From Halocynthiibacter styelae (lineage in GTDB: Bacteria; Pseudomonadota; Alphaproteobacteria; Rhodobacterales; Rhodobacteraceae): a stretch of 64,000 nucleotides of DNA. Positions within the stretch are counted from its first letter, which is position 1; each line of letters begins with the position of its first letter. Below, one piece after another: positions 26,845-35,202 of this stretch. The stretch spans positions 1-64,000 of the forward strand of contig NZ_JADCKQ010000009.1 of assembly GCF_016123485.1 (NCBI RefSeq), given 5' to 3'. The position numbers and the translations under genes were made by a program. Below the pieces are notes generated by a model that worked only from the letters and a program-made list of their open reading frames with translations, was not told where the DNA came from and made no database searches.

Positions 26845-28329
26845 TCAGGCCTCCTTCAGGGAATTAAATACGGATTTCAGGGCCTCTGCCGCAGATGCGC
26901 GCCGGGTCAGACGGGCATCTTGTTTCAGACGCAGATCAGCCTGATCCCGGGCGTAGATTGCAAAGGCTGCCTCCAGCGCGGGCAATGCAGGCCCACCCGG
27001 ACGATCACGACGCGCGATGAAACCTTCCGGGGAAACTGCTTCAAGAAAGGCCTGCTGATCCAGCGCGGTTTTCCGACCAGTCTGGGTGCGGAAAGCATCT
27101 GTGAAAGCATGATATCCGGCCTCAAGCCCCTGCCCCATGGCGATCACTTCTTTGGCCACAGTCGCGGCCACCTCATGAGCTTCGCGGAAGGTCAGACTTT
27201 CATCGCGCACAAGCGTATCGGCCAGTTCGGTGATCGTCACACAGGCCGCATTCATATTTGCACGCACGCGGTCTTCATTGATCGTCACCGCCGGGATGAA
27301 AGCCGTCAGAAGTGCCGCGCAACGCATGGCGCTGTCAAAGGCGGCATAGCCCCCCTGCTGCACCTCGCCTTCGCTATCGTTCATATCGGTGAACGGCGTG
27401 TTGTGCATTGTGGTGACCACAGCCTCTGCCCGGCCACACGTCATACTGGCGAGGTGGCGCATATGTTCAATGGGTACGGGATTGCGCTTCTGCGGCATAA
27501 TGGATGAGATCTGCACAAGCGCACCCGGCACATGCAGCTGCCCGACCTCAAAGGCGGACCAGAACTGCATGTCCTGGATCAGACGCCCGAGATGTAGGAA
27601 GGTAAGCTTGATGGCGCTGTAGAGACCTGTGACGTAATCCACGCTGGCGATGCAGCCATAAGAATTAAGCAGCGGTTCACTGAACCCCAGAAGTTCCGCC
27701 ATACGGGCACGATTGATCGGAAAGCCGGAAGTGGTGATGGCGGCGGCTCCCATCGGACAATGGTCAAGCCCCCCAGCCGCTGCTTCCAGACGGGTGATAT
27801 CACGCAGCAACACTTCAAGTGCCGCGGCAAGGTAATGACCGAAGGTCGTGGGCTGTGCAGGCTGGCCATGTGTCCAGGCGGTGATCAGGGTGGATTTTTC
27901 TGCCTGGGCCTTATCCAGCATAGCCGCGCCCAGCGCGTGTAATTGTGCGATCAGGGTCTCTGTCCGGCTTTGCAGCGCCAGTTTAAACAGAGTGTGATCC
28001 ATATCATTGCGGGACCGCGCGGTGTGCAATGCCCCACCAAGGTCACCCAGATGGTGTTTGAGTTCAGCTTCGACAAAGAAAAAATAATCTTCATGTTCGC
28101 CGGTATAGGTCAGCGCATCGGGATCGGTTTCTGCTTCGATCTGAGTGAGGGTTGAAGCGATCTTCACAGCATCACTGGCAGTCAGGATATCTTCTTCCCG
28201 CAGCATCACCAGATGGGCCCTATTGATCGCCATCATATGCCCGGCGTAATGGGTTTTTACCCCTTCAAAGAGCGGGGCAAGCACGGTGTCTTTGTAGACG
28301 GGGTGCGGGAATGTGTCGGTGTCAGTCAT
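26845..28329 (-). CDS. Argininosuccinate-lyase-superfamily enzyme in a sugar operon
   Basis: 494-aa member of the fumarase/aspartase/argininosuccinate lyase superfamily. These enzymes remove fumarate, or act similarly, by beta-elimination at a C-N or C-O bond. Motifs: HTARSRND (102-109), THGQPAQPTT (153-162, catalytic-His region) and the superfamily signature SSIMPQKRNP (275-284), whose flexible loop bears the catalytic Ser. Sequence around the signature (RNPVPIEHMR) departs from true ArgH, and no arg genes are adjacent. Position between permease and ATPase genes argues for a catabolic lyase acting on the imported compound rather than for arginine synthesis. Substrate unknown. Confidence 0.8.
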   Translation of the reverse strand: MTDTDTFPHPVYKDTVLAPLFEGVKTHYAGHMMAINRAHLVMLREEDILTASDAVKIASTLTQIEAETDPDALTYTGEHEDYFFFVEAELKHHLGDLGGALHTARSRNDMDHTLFKLALQSRTETLIAQLHALGAAMLDKAQAEKSTLITAWTHGQPAQPTTFGHYLAAALEVLLRDITRLEAAAGGLDHCPMGAAAITTSGFPINRARMAELLGFSEPLLNSYGCIASVDYVTGLYSAIKLTFLHLGRLIQDMQFWSAFEVGQLHVPGALVQISSIMPQKRNPVPIEHMRHLASMTCGRAEAVVTTMHNTPFTDMNDSEGEVQQGGYAAFDSAMRCAALLTAFIPAVTINEDRVRANMNAACVTITELADTLVRDESLTFREAHEVAATVAKEVIAMGQGLEAGYHAFTDAFRTQTGRKTALDQQAFLEAVSPEGFIARRDRPGGPALPALEAAFAIYARDQADLRLKQDARLTRRASAAEALKSVFNSLKEA

Positions 28330-28356
28330 TCTGGAAAACTTTCGCAGTGGGGGCCA

Positions 28357-28366
28357 CCCCCCCCCC
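28357..28366. repeat. Run of ten C residues in the permease-lyase spacer
   Basis: A homopolymer of ten C on the plus strand faces five G at 28349-28353. It lies in the 79-bp gap between the second permease gene and the lyase gene, about 28 bp before the lyase ATG. On the minus strand the surrounding ACTCC-G(n) pattern resembles extragenic elements common in Rhodobacterales. It may vary in length by slippage. Confidence 0.6.
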
Positions 28367-28408
28367 GGAGTATTTATGGAAAAGATGAAAAGATGTGTTC
28401 TGCATGGG

Positions 28409-29281
28409 TTATCCCTTCAGCCCGGCCATGACGACGCCGCGAATGATGAAACGCTGGAAGACGATAAAAACAATCAGCGTGGGAATCGTGGAAATCGCAG
28501 CACCGGTCATGATGAGTTCCCAGGCGACGTCTGCTTCATCGCCAAACCCGGACAGCCCCACGGGCACCGTATACATTTCAGGTGAATTGGTAACAATCAG
28601 CGGCCAGATAAAGGCGGTCCAATTGCCAAGGAACACAAAGATCGCAAGCGCGGCCAGGGCGGGTTTCACCAGAGGCATGGCGACGGACCACCAGATCTGC
28701 AGTTCATTCAGCCCGTCAATGCGGGCGGCTTCGAGGAAATCATCGGGCACAGTTTCAAAGAACTGCTTCATCAGGAAGGTGCCAAAAGCGGTCATCAACC
28801 CCGGGAACATAATGCCCCAATAGGTGTCGAGCCAACCGAAATTCTGGGACATGATATACCAGGGGATCACCAGCATCTCTGTCGGGATCATCAGGGTCGA
28901 AAGGATGGCGATAAAAATGATGTAGCGGCCCGGGAATTTGAATTTACACAGGGTATAGCCCACCAGTGAATCAAACAGGATGTTTGACACCGTGGTGATC
29001 ACCGCGATGATGATCGAATTCATGAACCAGCCATAGAAGCGCCCGTCTTCCAGCACATAGGTGTAATTCTCAATCGTGGGCTCATCCGGGATAAGCTTGA
29101 GGTTATAAACCTCATGCGGCCATTTCAGGGAAGTCGAGATCATCCAGGCAATCGGCATCACCATGGCAATTCCGCCAAGGAACAGCAGCAGCCAGCGGAT
29201 ATACTGGCCATAGCTGCGTTTCACCGGGGCCTTGGTCGTCAGAAGCGTATCGCTTGAAGGGCGTATGTCAGTCGCGGTCAT
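28409..29281 (-). CDS. Carbohydrate ABC importer permease (MalG type)
   Basis: 290 aa with six predicted membrane segments and the conserved EAA cytoplasmic loop EAARIDGLNELQIWWSVAMP followed by LVKPALAALA. It starts one base after the stop of the first permease gene, giving tight translational linkage. The N-terminal 25 residues are polar, with the first helix at about 27-48. With the other permease it forms the transmembrane heterodimer for the sugar-binding protein encoded at the head of the operon. Confidence 0.92.
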   Translation of the reverse strand: MTATDIRPSSDTLLTTKAPVKRSYGQYIRWLLLFLGGIAMVMPIAWMISTSLKWPHEVYNLKLIPDEPTIENYTYVLEDGRFYGWFMNSIIIAVITTVSNILFDSLVGYTLCKFKFPGRYIIFIAILSTLMIPTEMLVIPWYIMSQNFGWLDTYWGIMFPGLMTAFGTFLMKQFFETVPDDFLEAARIDGLNELQIWWSVAMPLVKPALAALAIFVFLGNWTAFIWPLIVTNSPEMYTVPVGLSGFGDEADVAWELIMTGAAISTIPTLIVFIVFQRFIIRGVVMAGLKG

Positions 29282-29282
29282 C

Positions 29283-30176
29283 TTAACGATCCCTCAGCAG
29301 ATACAGTTGCAGCAGGCTTACACACAGCAGGACCGTGAACAGAACCACCGTCTGTGCCGCCGCATAACCCATGTTAAAGCCGTTAAAGGCTGTGTCATAG
29401 ATCATCAGAACCAGGGGCTTGGTGGAGTTCAGGGGACCTCCGGGATTGTTTGTCGTCATGTTAAACACATGATCAAAGATGCGCAGGAAACCGATGGAAC
29501 TGAAAACCGTGATAAAGATGATCGTCGGCTTCAGCAGCGGGATGGTGATCTGCGTCAGGATCGTGAAGCCGGATACACCATCAATGCGCGCGGCCTCATA
29601 GTAGCTTTGTGGGATCGCACGCAGGCCCGCCATGAAGATAATCACCTGAAACCCCAGCCCGGCCCAGACCGCAGGCGCAAGCACCGCAGGCAGGGCGTTG
29701 GTGGTAGAATTCAGGAAATTGATCTGCGGGATGCCAAAACTCGCGAGGATATTGTTAAAGATCCCTACGGGCACCGGCTGATAGAACCAACGCCAGACCC
29801 AGGCCATGGCAACCGCGCTTGTCATAAAGGGCAGGAAATACAGCATCCGGATAAACCCGTGCATAAAACGCACGCGATCCAGGTGAAAGGCAATCAGGAA
29901 GCTGATCACAAGACTTATGGGCGTACCCAGCAGAAGGTAAACGAATGTGTTCCTAAAAACCTTCCAGAAGACGTCATCATGCCAGAGCTTTATGTAATTT
30001 TCCGCCCCGGCCCAGGTCCGGTCCCCCAGAAGGTTCCAGTTCTGAAAGCTCAGCAGGATCGCATTACCCGTGGGATAGAAACGGATCACCACATAGAAGA
30101 TCACCGGCAGGGCCAGAAGTCCCCAGGCCCAGAGGATATGTTTCTGACGGATGGTCAGGTTCTGTCGCAAACGCAT
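29283..30176 (-). CDS. Carbohydrate ABC importer permease (MalF/UgpA type)
   Basis: 297 aa with six predicted membrane helices and the EAA motif EAARIDGVSGFTILTQITIP followed by LLKPTIIFIT. The N-terminal LWAWG-type first helix and the long periplasmic loop with EAGN-like sequence (TWAGAENYIKLWHD) are typical of the CUT1 family, which imports oligosaccharides, glycosides and polyol phosphates. It follows the binding-protein gene after 73 bp that contain a GC-rich hairpin, a common way to make the binding protein in excess. Confidence 0.92.
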   Translation of the reverse strand: MRLRQNLTIRQKHILWAWGLLALPVIFYVVIRFYPTGNAILLSFQNWNLLGDRTWAGAENYIKLWHDDVFWKVFRNTFVYLLLGTPISLVISFLIAFHLDRVRFMHGFIRMLYFLPFMTSAVAMAWVWRWFYQPVPVGIFNNILASFGIPQINFLNSTTNALPAVLAPAVWAGLGFQVIIFMAGLRAIPQSYYEAARIDGVSGFTILTQITIPLLKPTIIFITVFSSIGFLRIFDHVFNMTTNNPGGPLNSTKPLVLMIYDTAFNGFNMGYAAAQTVVLFTVLLCVSLLQLYLLRDR

Positions 30177-30208
30177 GAAAGTCTTTCCGGGTGTCAGGGG
30201 TACTGCAT

Positions 30209-30230
30209 GCCCCCACCTTCCGGCAGGGGC
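30209..30230 (-). promoter_or_regulatory. GC-rich intra-operon hairpin after the binding-protein gene
   Basis: Plus-strand arms GCCCC (30209-30213) and GGGGC (30226-30230), with an inner CC/GG pair and loop TTCC, lie between the binding-protein stop and the first permease start. There is no T-tract. A 3'-end stabiliser or partial attenuator is likely, by analogy with other binding-protein operons. Confidence 0.4.
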
Positions 30231-30249
30231 GCACAGTAGCAGAACAGGA

Positions 30250-31497
30250 TCAGTCGGCGTAATATTCGTCGAGTATCACCTGCTCTTCTTCAGCAGCGGT
30301 TGCTAAAGCTTCGGTAAGCGGTAGATCTTCAATGCTGACGCGTTGCACCATATCCATCAGAACCTGACGCTGCGCGCTTTCATTGGCAAAGATCGTTGTA
30401 TTTGCATATGCAAGACCACGGATGAAGGGCCCGTAGACCTCGTGGTTGGCATTGGCATCGGTCATGCCCACAGATGGTTTCGCAGGCAACTCCCCGACCA
30501 CATCAAGCCAGATCTGCATCGCTTCATCCGACGTGACATATTCCATGAATTTGACCGAAGCATCATAGCGTTCGTCTTCGGCCTTTGTCGTGATCGCATT
30601 GACCCAATAAGACGAATAGTTCGACCGCATCCCTTCCGCATTGGCAGGCAGTTCAGTCACGCCCCAACGCAGCCCACGCACTTTATCAAGCGCGCCAATA
30701 CGGAATGACCCGTCAATATGCATCCCGGCCATGCCTGCTTTGAACGCTGCCTGGGGTTCATCCATGAAACCTGCGGCGGTTACGCCATGTTCTGCTTCCA
30801 GCCCGGTGTAGAAGGCCGCAGCCGCCTGACCGGCGTCCGTGTTGTAGTTCACGGTTTGATAGTTGTTTTCATAAGGATCGCCGCCCATCTGACGCACCAG
30901 AACCTCGCGGAACCAGTGGTGATCCTGGGCATTCATACCCGTGGTAATCCCAACCTGTGTGATATTGCCCGCACCATCGCGTTTCGTCAGCTGCCCTGCA
31001 ATTTCAACAAGTTCATCAAGAGTTTCCGGTGGGCTTTCGATCCCTGCCTCTTCAAAGAGACGTTCGTTATAGAACAGCGCAAGCGAACGTACAGCTGTTG
31101 GCAGCGCCCAGTACTGATCGCCATCCTTCATAGCCTGCACCATCGGGAAGAATTCCGCATCAATGCGCGCAGGGTCAAAAGTATCAGCAGGCAGTGGCTG
31201 GATCAGCTCGGCCTCGACGTAATCATTCAGCCAGCCGTAAAACAGCTGCACCACATCCGGTCCCTCGCCTGCCGGGATCGCAGCGGCAACCTTCGTGCGG
31301 TAATCCGCATAAGGGAAATGGGTCATATTGACGGTGATGTCCGGATTGGCAGCCTCGAAGTTTTCGATCAGTTGTTCCATCGCAGTGACGCGCGCGTCAA
31401 AGAAATACTGCCAGTATTCGATCTCAACCGCCTGTGCGCTGCCGATGGCTGCAAGGCTGACCGCGCCGCTCAGTAAATATGTCTTTAGTGCATTCAT
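30250..31497 (-). CDS. Extracellular sugar-binding protein of ABC importer
   Basis: 415-aa family-1 solute-binding protein. The signal peptide MNALKTYLLSGAVSLAAIGS is cleaved after SAQA. The mature part starts EIEYWQYFFDARV and has the typical ANPDITVNMTHFPYADYRTK and FYNERLFEEAGI segments. No lipobox Cys is present, so it is a soluble periplasmic protein. It is the first gene of the minus-strand operon and diverges from the ROK regulator; the 143-bp shared upstream region holds two palindromes. Ligand class (sugar, glycoside or derivative) is inferred from family only. Confidence 0.93.
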   Translation of the reverse strand: MNALKTYLLSGAVSLAAIGSAQAVEIEYWQYFFDARVTAMEQLIENFEAANPDITVNMTHFPYADYRTKVAAAIPAGEGPDVVQLFYGWLNDYVEAELIQPLPADTFDPARIDAEFFPMVQAMKDGDQYWALPTAVRSLALFYNERLFEEAGIESPPETLDELVEIAGQLTKRDGAGNITQVGITTGMNAQDHHWFREVLVRQMGGDPYENNYQTVNYNTDAGQAAAAFYTGLEAEHGVTAAGFMDEPQAAFKAGMAGMHIDGSFRIGALDKVRGLRWGVTELPANAEGMRSNYSSYWVNAITTKAEDERYDASVKFMEYVTSDEAMQIWLDVVGELPAKPSVGMTDANANHEVYGPFIRGLAYANTTIFANESAQRQVLMDMVQRVSIEDLPLTEALATAAEEEQVILDEYYAD

Positions 31498-31544
31498 TCC
31501 TCTGCCCCTCCCTGGCTGGCCGAAATCCTCCCCGATTCCGGCAT

Positions 31545-31574
31545 ATTCTGCCAGGATACAACCATTAGCAGAAT
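31545..31574. promoter_or_regulatory. Secondary inverted repeat in the SBP-ROK promoter region
   Basis: ATTCTGC (31545-31551) and GCAGAAT (31568-31574) with a 16-bp spacer, about 20 bp from the main palindrome. It could be a second regulator site or a half of a looping operator. Confidence 0.3.
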
Positions 31575-31592
31575 CTCTGGATGAGATATGAT

Positions 31593-31613
31593 TAACTCAA
31601 TCATGTTGAGTTA
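31593..31613. promoter_or_regulatory. Palindromic operator between the ABC operon and the ROK gene
   Basis: TAACTCAA (31593-31600), spacer TCATG, TTGAGTTA (31606-31613): a perfect 8-bp inverted repeat in AT-rich DNA, 27 bp before the ROK start and 95 bp before the binding-protein start. Position and symmetry fit a ROK dimer site controlling both transcription units. Confidence 0.6.
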
Positions 31614-31640
31614 TCAAGTGCCCGGTGCTAACCTCACCTT

Positions 31641-32840
31641 ATGACATCAGTATCCCGCAACACCAAACGCCAGAGCGCTGGCGCAAATTCAGAACGCACA
31701 CGCCAGCACAACAGTAAGTTTGTGCTGAGTACGCTTCGCCATGCACAAACCCAGGGCGACACCGCCGGGCGGGCTGAAATTGCCCGACTTTCCGGACTGT
31801 CGATCCAGGCTGTCAGCAATATCATCGCCGATCTTGAGCAACGCGGACTGATCCGGGCCTGCGGCAAGCGAAACCAGGGACGCGGGCAACCCGCAGTGCA
31901 ATATGAGATCTGTGCAAATGGGGCTTATGCGCTGGGGTTTGAAGTGCGCCCTGATGCGCTTTTCTGCACCCTCCTTAATCTACATGGCGAAACAATGTGC
32001 CAGAAACGCAGCGCCCTGATGCGCGCGACACCTGACGCGGTGGCACAGGCCATGCGGGAAACAAAAACCACCATCCTTGCGGAACCAGGCCTCGCGCATG
32101 AGAAAATTCTTGGGGCTGGTATTGTTATGCCCGGTCCCTTCGGGACAACCGGGATCAGCGGCCATGATTCTGAACTACCGGGCTGGCAGGACATTGAAAT
32201 TACGTCCTGGGCCGAAGATCTTCTGAACCTGCCGGCACTGATTGAAAACGATGCAAATGCCGCCGCAATGGCAGAACGCATATCCGGGGTCACACAGGGG
32301 TTACAGCATTATGCCTGCCTTTACTTCGGCGCGGGACTTGGGCTTGGGGTTATCAGCAATGGACAGGCCTTACATGGCGCACGGGGCAACGCCGGTGAAA
32401 TCGGACACATCCGTATCGCCCTTCCATCCGGCGCGCAGCCCCTTGAAGCTGTTCTCAGTCGGCTTGCCCTGCAGGATCACCTGAAATCAAATTCCATCAC
32501 GGCAGACACATCTGAAGATATCGCCGCACTGTTTCACGCAGACTGCCCGGCTCTGCTGGAATGGCTTAACCTCGCGCGGATTGCGCTTTGCGAAGCCATA
32601 AATCTGATCGAAAATCTGCTTGATCCATCAACCATCGCCCTCTGTGGGGCCATGCCCAGCGCATTGTTGGATGCGCTTGTAAAAGATCTGCCCCTGAACC
32701 CACATTCAGTTGCAGCCCGGCCTGAACGCATGCTCCCACGTGTCATCCGCGGCAGCTCTGGTCCAATGACCGCTGCACTGGGTGCGGCAGCACTTGTATT
32801 GAATGACGCGTTTACACCGCAAATCACCACTTCAACCTGA
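31641..32840 (+). CDS. ROK-family transcriptional regulator
   Basis: 399 aa. An N-terminal winged HTH (about 35-90: AEIARLSGLSIQAVSNIIAD; LEQRGLIRACGKRNQGRG) is fused to an actin-like ROK sugar-sensing domain with GAGIVMPGPFG, ENDANAAAMAER, YFGAGLGLGVISNG and GNAGEIGHI. The family zinc-binding cysteines that normally follow GEIGH are absent (the sequence reads IRIALPSGAQPLEAVLS). It probably represses the divergent importer operon and the downstream deacetylase until the sugar-like inducer binds. It is followed by the PIG-L gene after 22 bp. Confidence 0.92.
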   Translation: MTSVSRNTKRQSAGANSERTRQHNSKFVLSTLRHAQTQGDTAGRAEIARLSGLSIQAVSNIIADLEQRGLIRACGKRNQGRGQPAVQYEICANGAYALGFEVRPDALFCTLLNLHGETMCQKRSALMRATPDAVAQAMRETKTTILAEPGLAHEKILGAGIVMPGPFGTTGISGHDSELPGWQDIEITSWAEDLLNLPALIENDANAAAMAERISGVTQGLQHYACLYFGAGLGLGVISNGQALHGARGNAGEIGHIRIALPSGAQPLEAVLSRLALQDHLKSNSITADTSEDIAALFHADCPALLEWLNLARIALCEAINLIENLLDPSTIALCGAMPSALLDALVKDLPLNPHSVAARPERMLPRVIRGSSGPMTAALGAAALVLNDAFTPQITTST

Positions 32841-32862
32841 AACCATTTATCAGGGGGCTCTC

Positions 32863-35202
32863 ATGTCAGATGCCGAAATTTCCCGCCTTACACTGCAGCA
32901 GACGAACCCGCGGATCACCGCGCTGTGGCAAGCCTTGCAACCCTTGCGCACAACCCTGTCATTCATGAATTCAGGTGCACATCCGGATGATGAAACCAGC
33001 GCCATGCTGGCGGCCTTACGGTTTCGGGACGGAGTACATATATCTTACGTTTGCGCCAATCGTGGTGAAGGTGGGCAGAACAACCTGGGGCGTGAAAGCG
33101 GGGCTGTCCTTGGTGCTTTGCGCACAGCGGAAATGGAACGCGCCGCAAAGCACCTTGATATGCGGCTTTACTGGCTGTCTGAAAGCCCCGATGACACGAT
33201 TACAGACTTCGGGTTTTCCAAAAGCGGGGAAGAAACCCTGAAGAAATGGGGCAAGGCGCGTACGCTGAAACGCTTTGTGGATGTTGTCCGGCGCGAACGC
33301 CCGGATATCCTCTGCCCGACCTTCCTGGATGTCCCCGGTCAACACGGACATCACCGCGCCATGACACGCGCGGCCCAGGACGTCATGAATCTGGCCGCAG
33401 ATCCCGATTACCCCGACAGTGATCTGCCGATCTGGCAGGTGAAAAAACTGTTCCTGCCCGCCTGGGGTGGGGGTGGCAGCGCTTATGATGACGAAGTGCC
33501 GCCTCCGACTGCGACCCATGTCATCTATGCCAGGGGCACAGACCCGGTTACCGGTTTCAGCTGGGAGAACATCGGTCAGCAAAGCCGCGCATTCCACAAA
33601 AGTCAGGGTATGGGGCGTTGGGTTTCACCAAAAGATGAACGCGACTGGCCGCTACATCTGCTGGACAATCGTGTTGCAGATGGCCCTGATCTGGCCGCAC
33701 ATATTCCCGCCACGCTTTGTGATCTCGCCGCTTTGCCTGGGGCAGAGGACATCGCATCACTGTTACAGTCAGCCCAGACACAATGCGATGCATCCATCGC
33801 AGCCTGGCCTGATGAACAAGCAATCACAACAACTGCGACGCAGGCCCTTTCATCTATCCGGCAGGCGCGCCAACTTTGCCCGGACGTGTTGCAGAATGAA
33901 GTGCCCCACCGACTTGCACGCCTTGAAACCGCACTGCAACGGGTCATCTTCCTTGCAAGCGACGCTGATGTCCGGGGATATTGCCTTGGCAACACCCTGC
34001 ACATTGAAAACCGCGCGTCTCACCTAGAAAACCTGCGCGCAGCCGCCTTGCTGTCTGAAGGCTGGCAGGCACAGGGGGATCAGATCATCCCAAGCGCGCA
34101 GGCCGCCTTACATGACGGGTACCGGGATCACTACGATCCCGCACTGCCGCCTTTGCCCGCCCTGGAGATACAGTTTGACCAAAGCGATCAGCAGATTTGC
34201 CTTCGCATGCCCCTGGAGAATCCCCCCTTGTCCCTACCAGCGCAAAGCCTGCGCCTGAACGCGGATCGCAATGTGATCAATATGCAAAACGGGATTGCCC
34301 CCCTGCGCATCACCCTTGCAGATCTGACCCCGGAAAACGCACAGGCTGAGGTGCAGATCCCTGACGGCTGGGGCGTGGAACAAACTGATCAAACAATTCT
34401 GCTGACACCCCCTTCCGATCTGCAACCCGGCTTGCACACCCTGCCCGTGTTGCTAAACGGCCAGGCTGCCAGAAGCGTAGAAAACATATCCTACCCACAT
34501 CACGACCCGACAACGCTGATCAGAGAAGAGAACATAAAAATCAGAGTTCTGGATTGTAAAGTTCCACCTGTGCGCGTTGGATATATCGGCGGAGGAAATG
34601 ACCGCACGGATCATTGGCTTGCTTCAATGGGGGCAATGGTTACCCCCCTGACAGATGAAGATCTGAAATCCCCTGAAACGCTCGCGCAATTCGATACGAT
34701 CCTGATTGGGATCTTTGCGCTTGGCTTCCGTGCAGGGCTGGTCGACAACCTACCCGCGCTCCACAACTGGGTGCATGCAGGCGGCACGATGATCACACTT
34801 TACCACCGGCCCGGTGACAACTGGGATCCGGAAACCTCTGCCCCCGCCCATCTTGAAATAGGCTTACCTTCGTTGCGCTGGCGGGTCACCGATGAAAACG
34901 CCACGATCACGCATATTGCCCCGAACCACCCGCTGCTGAATACGCCAAATGAAATCACCCCAGATGACTGGTCCGGCTGGCATAAGGAACGTGGGCTTTA
35001 TTTTGCGAAATCCTGGGATGCGAAATATCAACCTTTGCTGTCTCTGCGCGACCCCGGCGAGCATCCACATGAAGGGGCACTACTGGCCGCCGAGATTGGA
35101 AAAGGACGCCATATTCACTGCGCCCTGATCCTGCATCACCAGATGGAAAACCTGGTGCCCGGTGCGTTCAGGCTGATGGCCAATCTGATAGCGAAACGCT
35201 GA
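32863..35202 (+). CDS. Two-domain PIG-L deacetylase with C-terminal GATase-like domain
   Basis: 779 aa from ATG 32863. Residues about 33-270 are a zinc-dependent PIG-L/LmbE N-deacetylase, with metal motif AHPDDE (39-44) and the downstream HGHH (161-164). This family removes acetyl groups from GlcNAc-type sugars (GlcNAc-PI, mycothiol and bacillithiol precursors). A middle beta-rich segment (about 440-550) leads to a ThuA/glutamine-amidotransferase-like domain (about 560-779; YIGGGNDRTDHWLASMGA, HAGGTMITLYHRPGDN). No signal peptide is visible, so it should act on the imported compound. It is co-transcribed with the ROK regulator. The longer frame from 32803 overlaps the ROK end and is less likely. 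Confidence 0.88.
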   Translation: MSDAEISRLTLQQTNPRITALWQALQPLRTTLSFMNSGAHPDDETSAMLAALRFRDGVHISYVCANRGEGGQNNLGRESGAVLGALRTAEMERAAKHLDMRLYWLSESPDDTITDFGFSKSGEETLKKWGKARTLKRFVDVVRRERPDILCPTFLDVPGQHGHHRAMTRAAQDVMNLAADPDYPDSDLPIWQVKKLFLPAWGGGGSAYDDEVPPPTATHVIYARGTDPVTGFSWENIGQQSRAFHKSQGMGRWVSPKDERDWPLHLLDNRVADGPDLAAHIPATLCDLAALPGAEDIASLLQSAQTQCDASIAAWPDEQAITTTATQALSSIRQARQLCPDVLQNEVPHRLARLETALQRVIFLASDADVRGYCLGNTLHIENRASHLENLRAAALLSEGWQAQGDQIIPSAQAALHDGYRDHYDPALPPLPALEIQFDQSDQQICLRMPLENPPLSLPAQSLRLNADRNVINMQNGIAPLRITLADLTPENAQAEVQIPDGWGVEQTDQTILLTPPSDLQPGLHTLPVLLNGQAARSVENISYPHHDPTTLIREENIKIRVLDCKVPPVRVGYIGGGNDRTDHWLASMGAMVTPLTDEDLKSPETLAQFDTILIGIFALGFRAGLVDNLPALHNWVHAGGTMITLYHRPGDNWDPETSAPAHLEIGLPSLRWRVTDENATITHIAPNHPLLNTPNEITPDDWSGWHKERGLYFAKSWDAKYQPLLSLRDPGEHPHEGALLAAEIGKGRHIHCALILHHQMENLVPGAFRLMANLIAKR

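Noticed and set aside
26845-28329. Annotation of the lyase as argH of arginine synthesis
   Set aside because: The operon context is sugar transport and the signature region diverges from ArgH, so the arginine role is not supported here.
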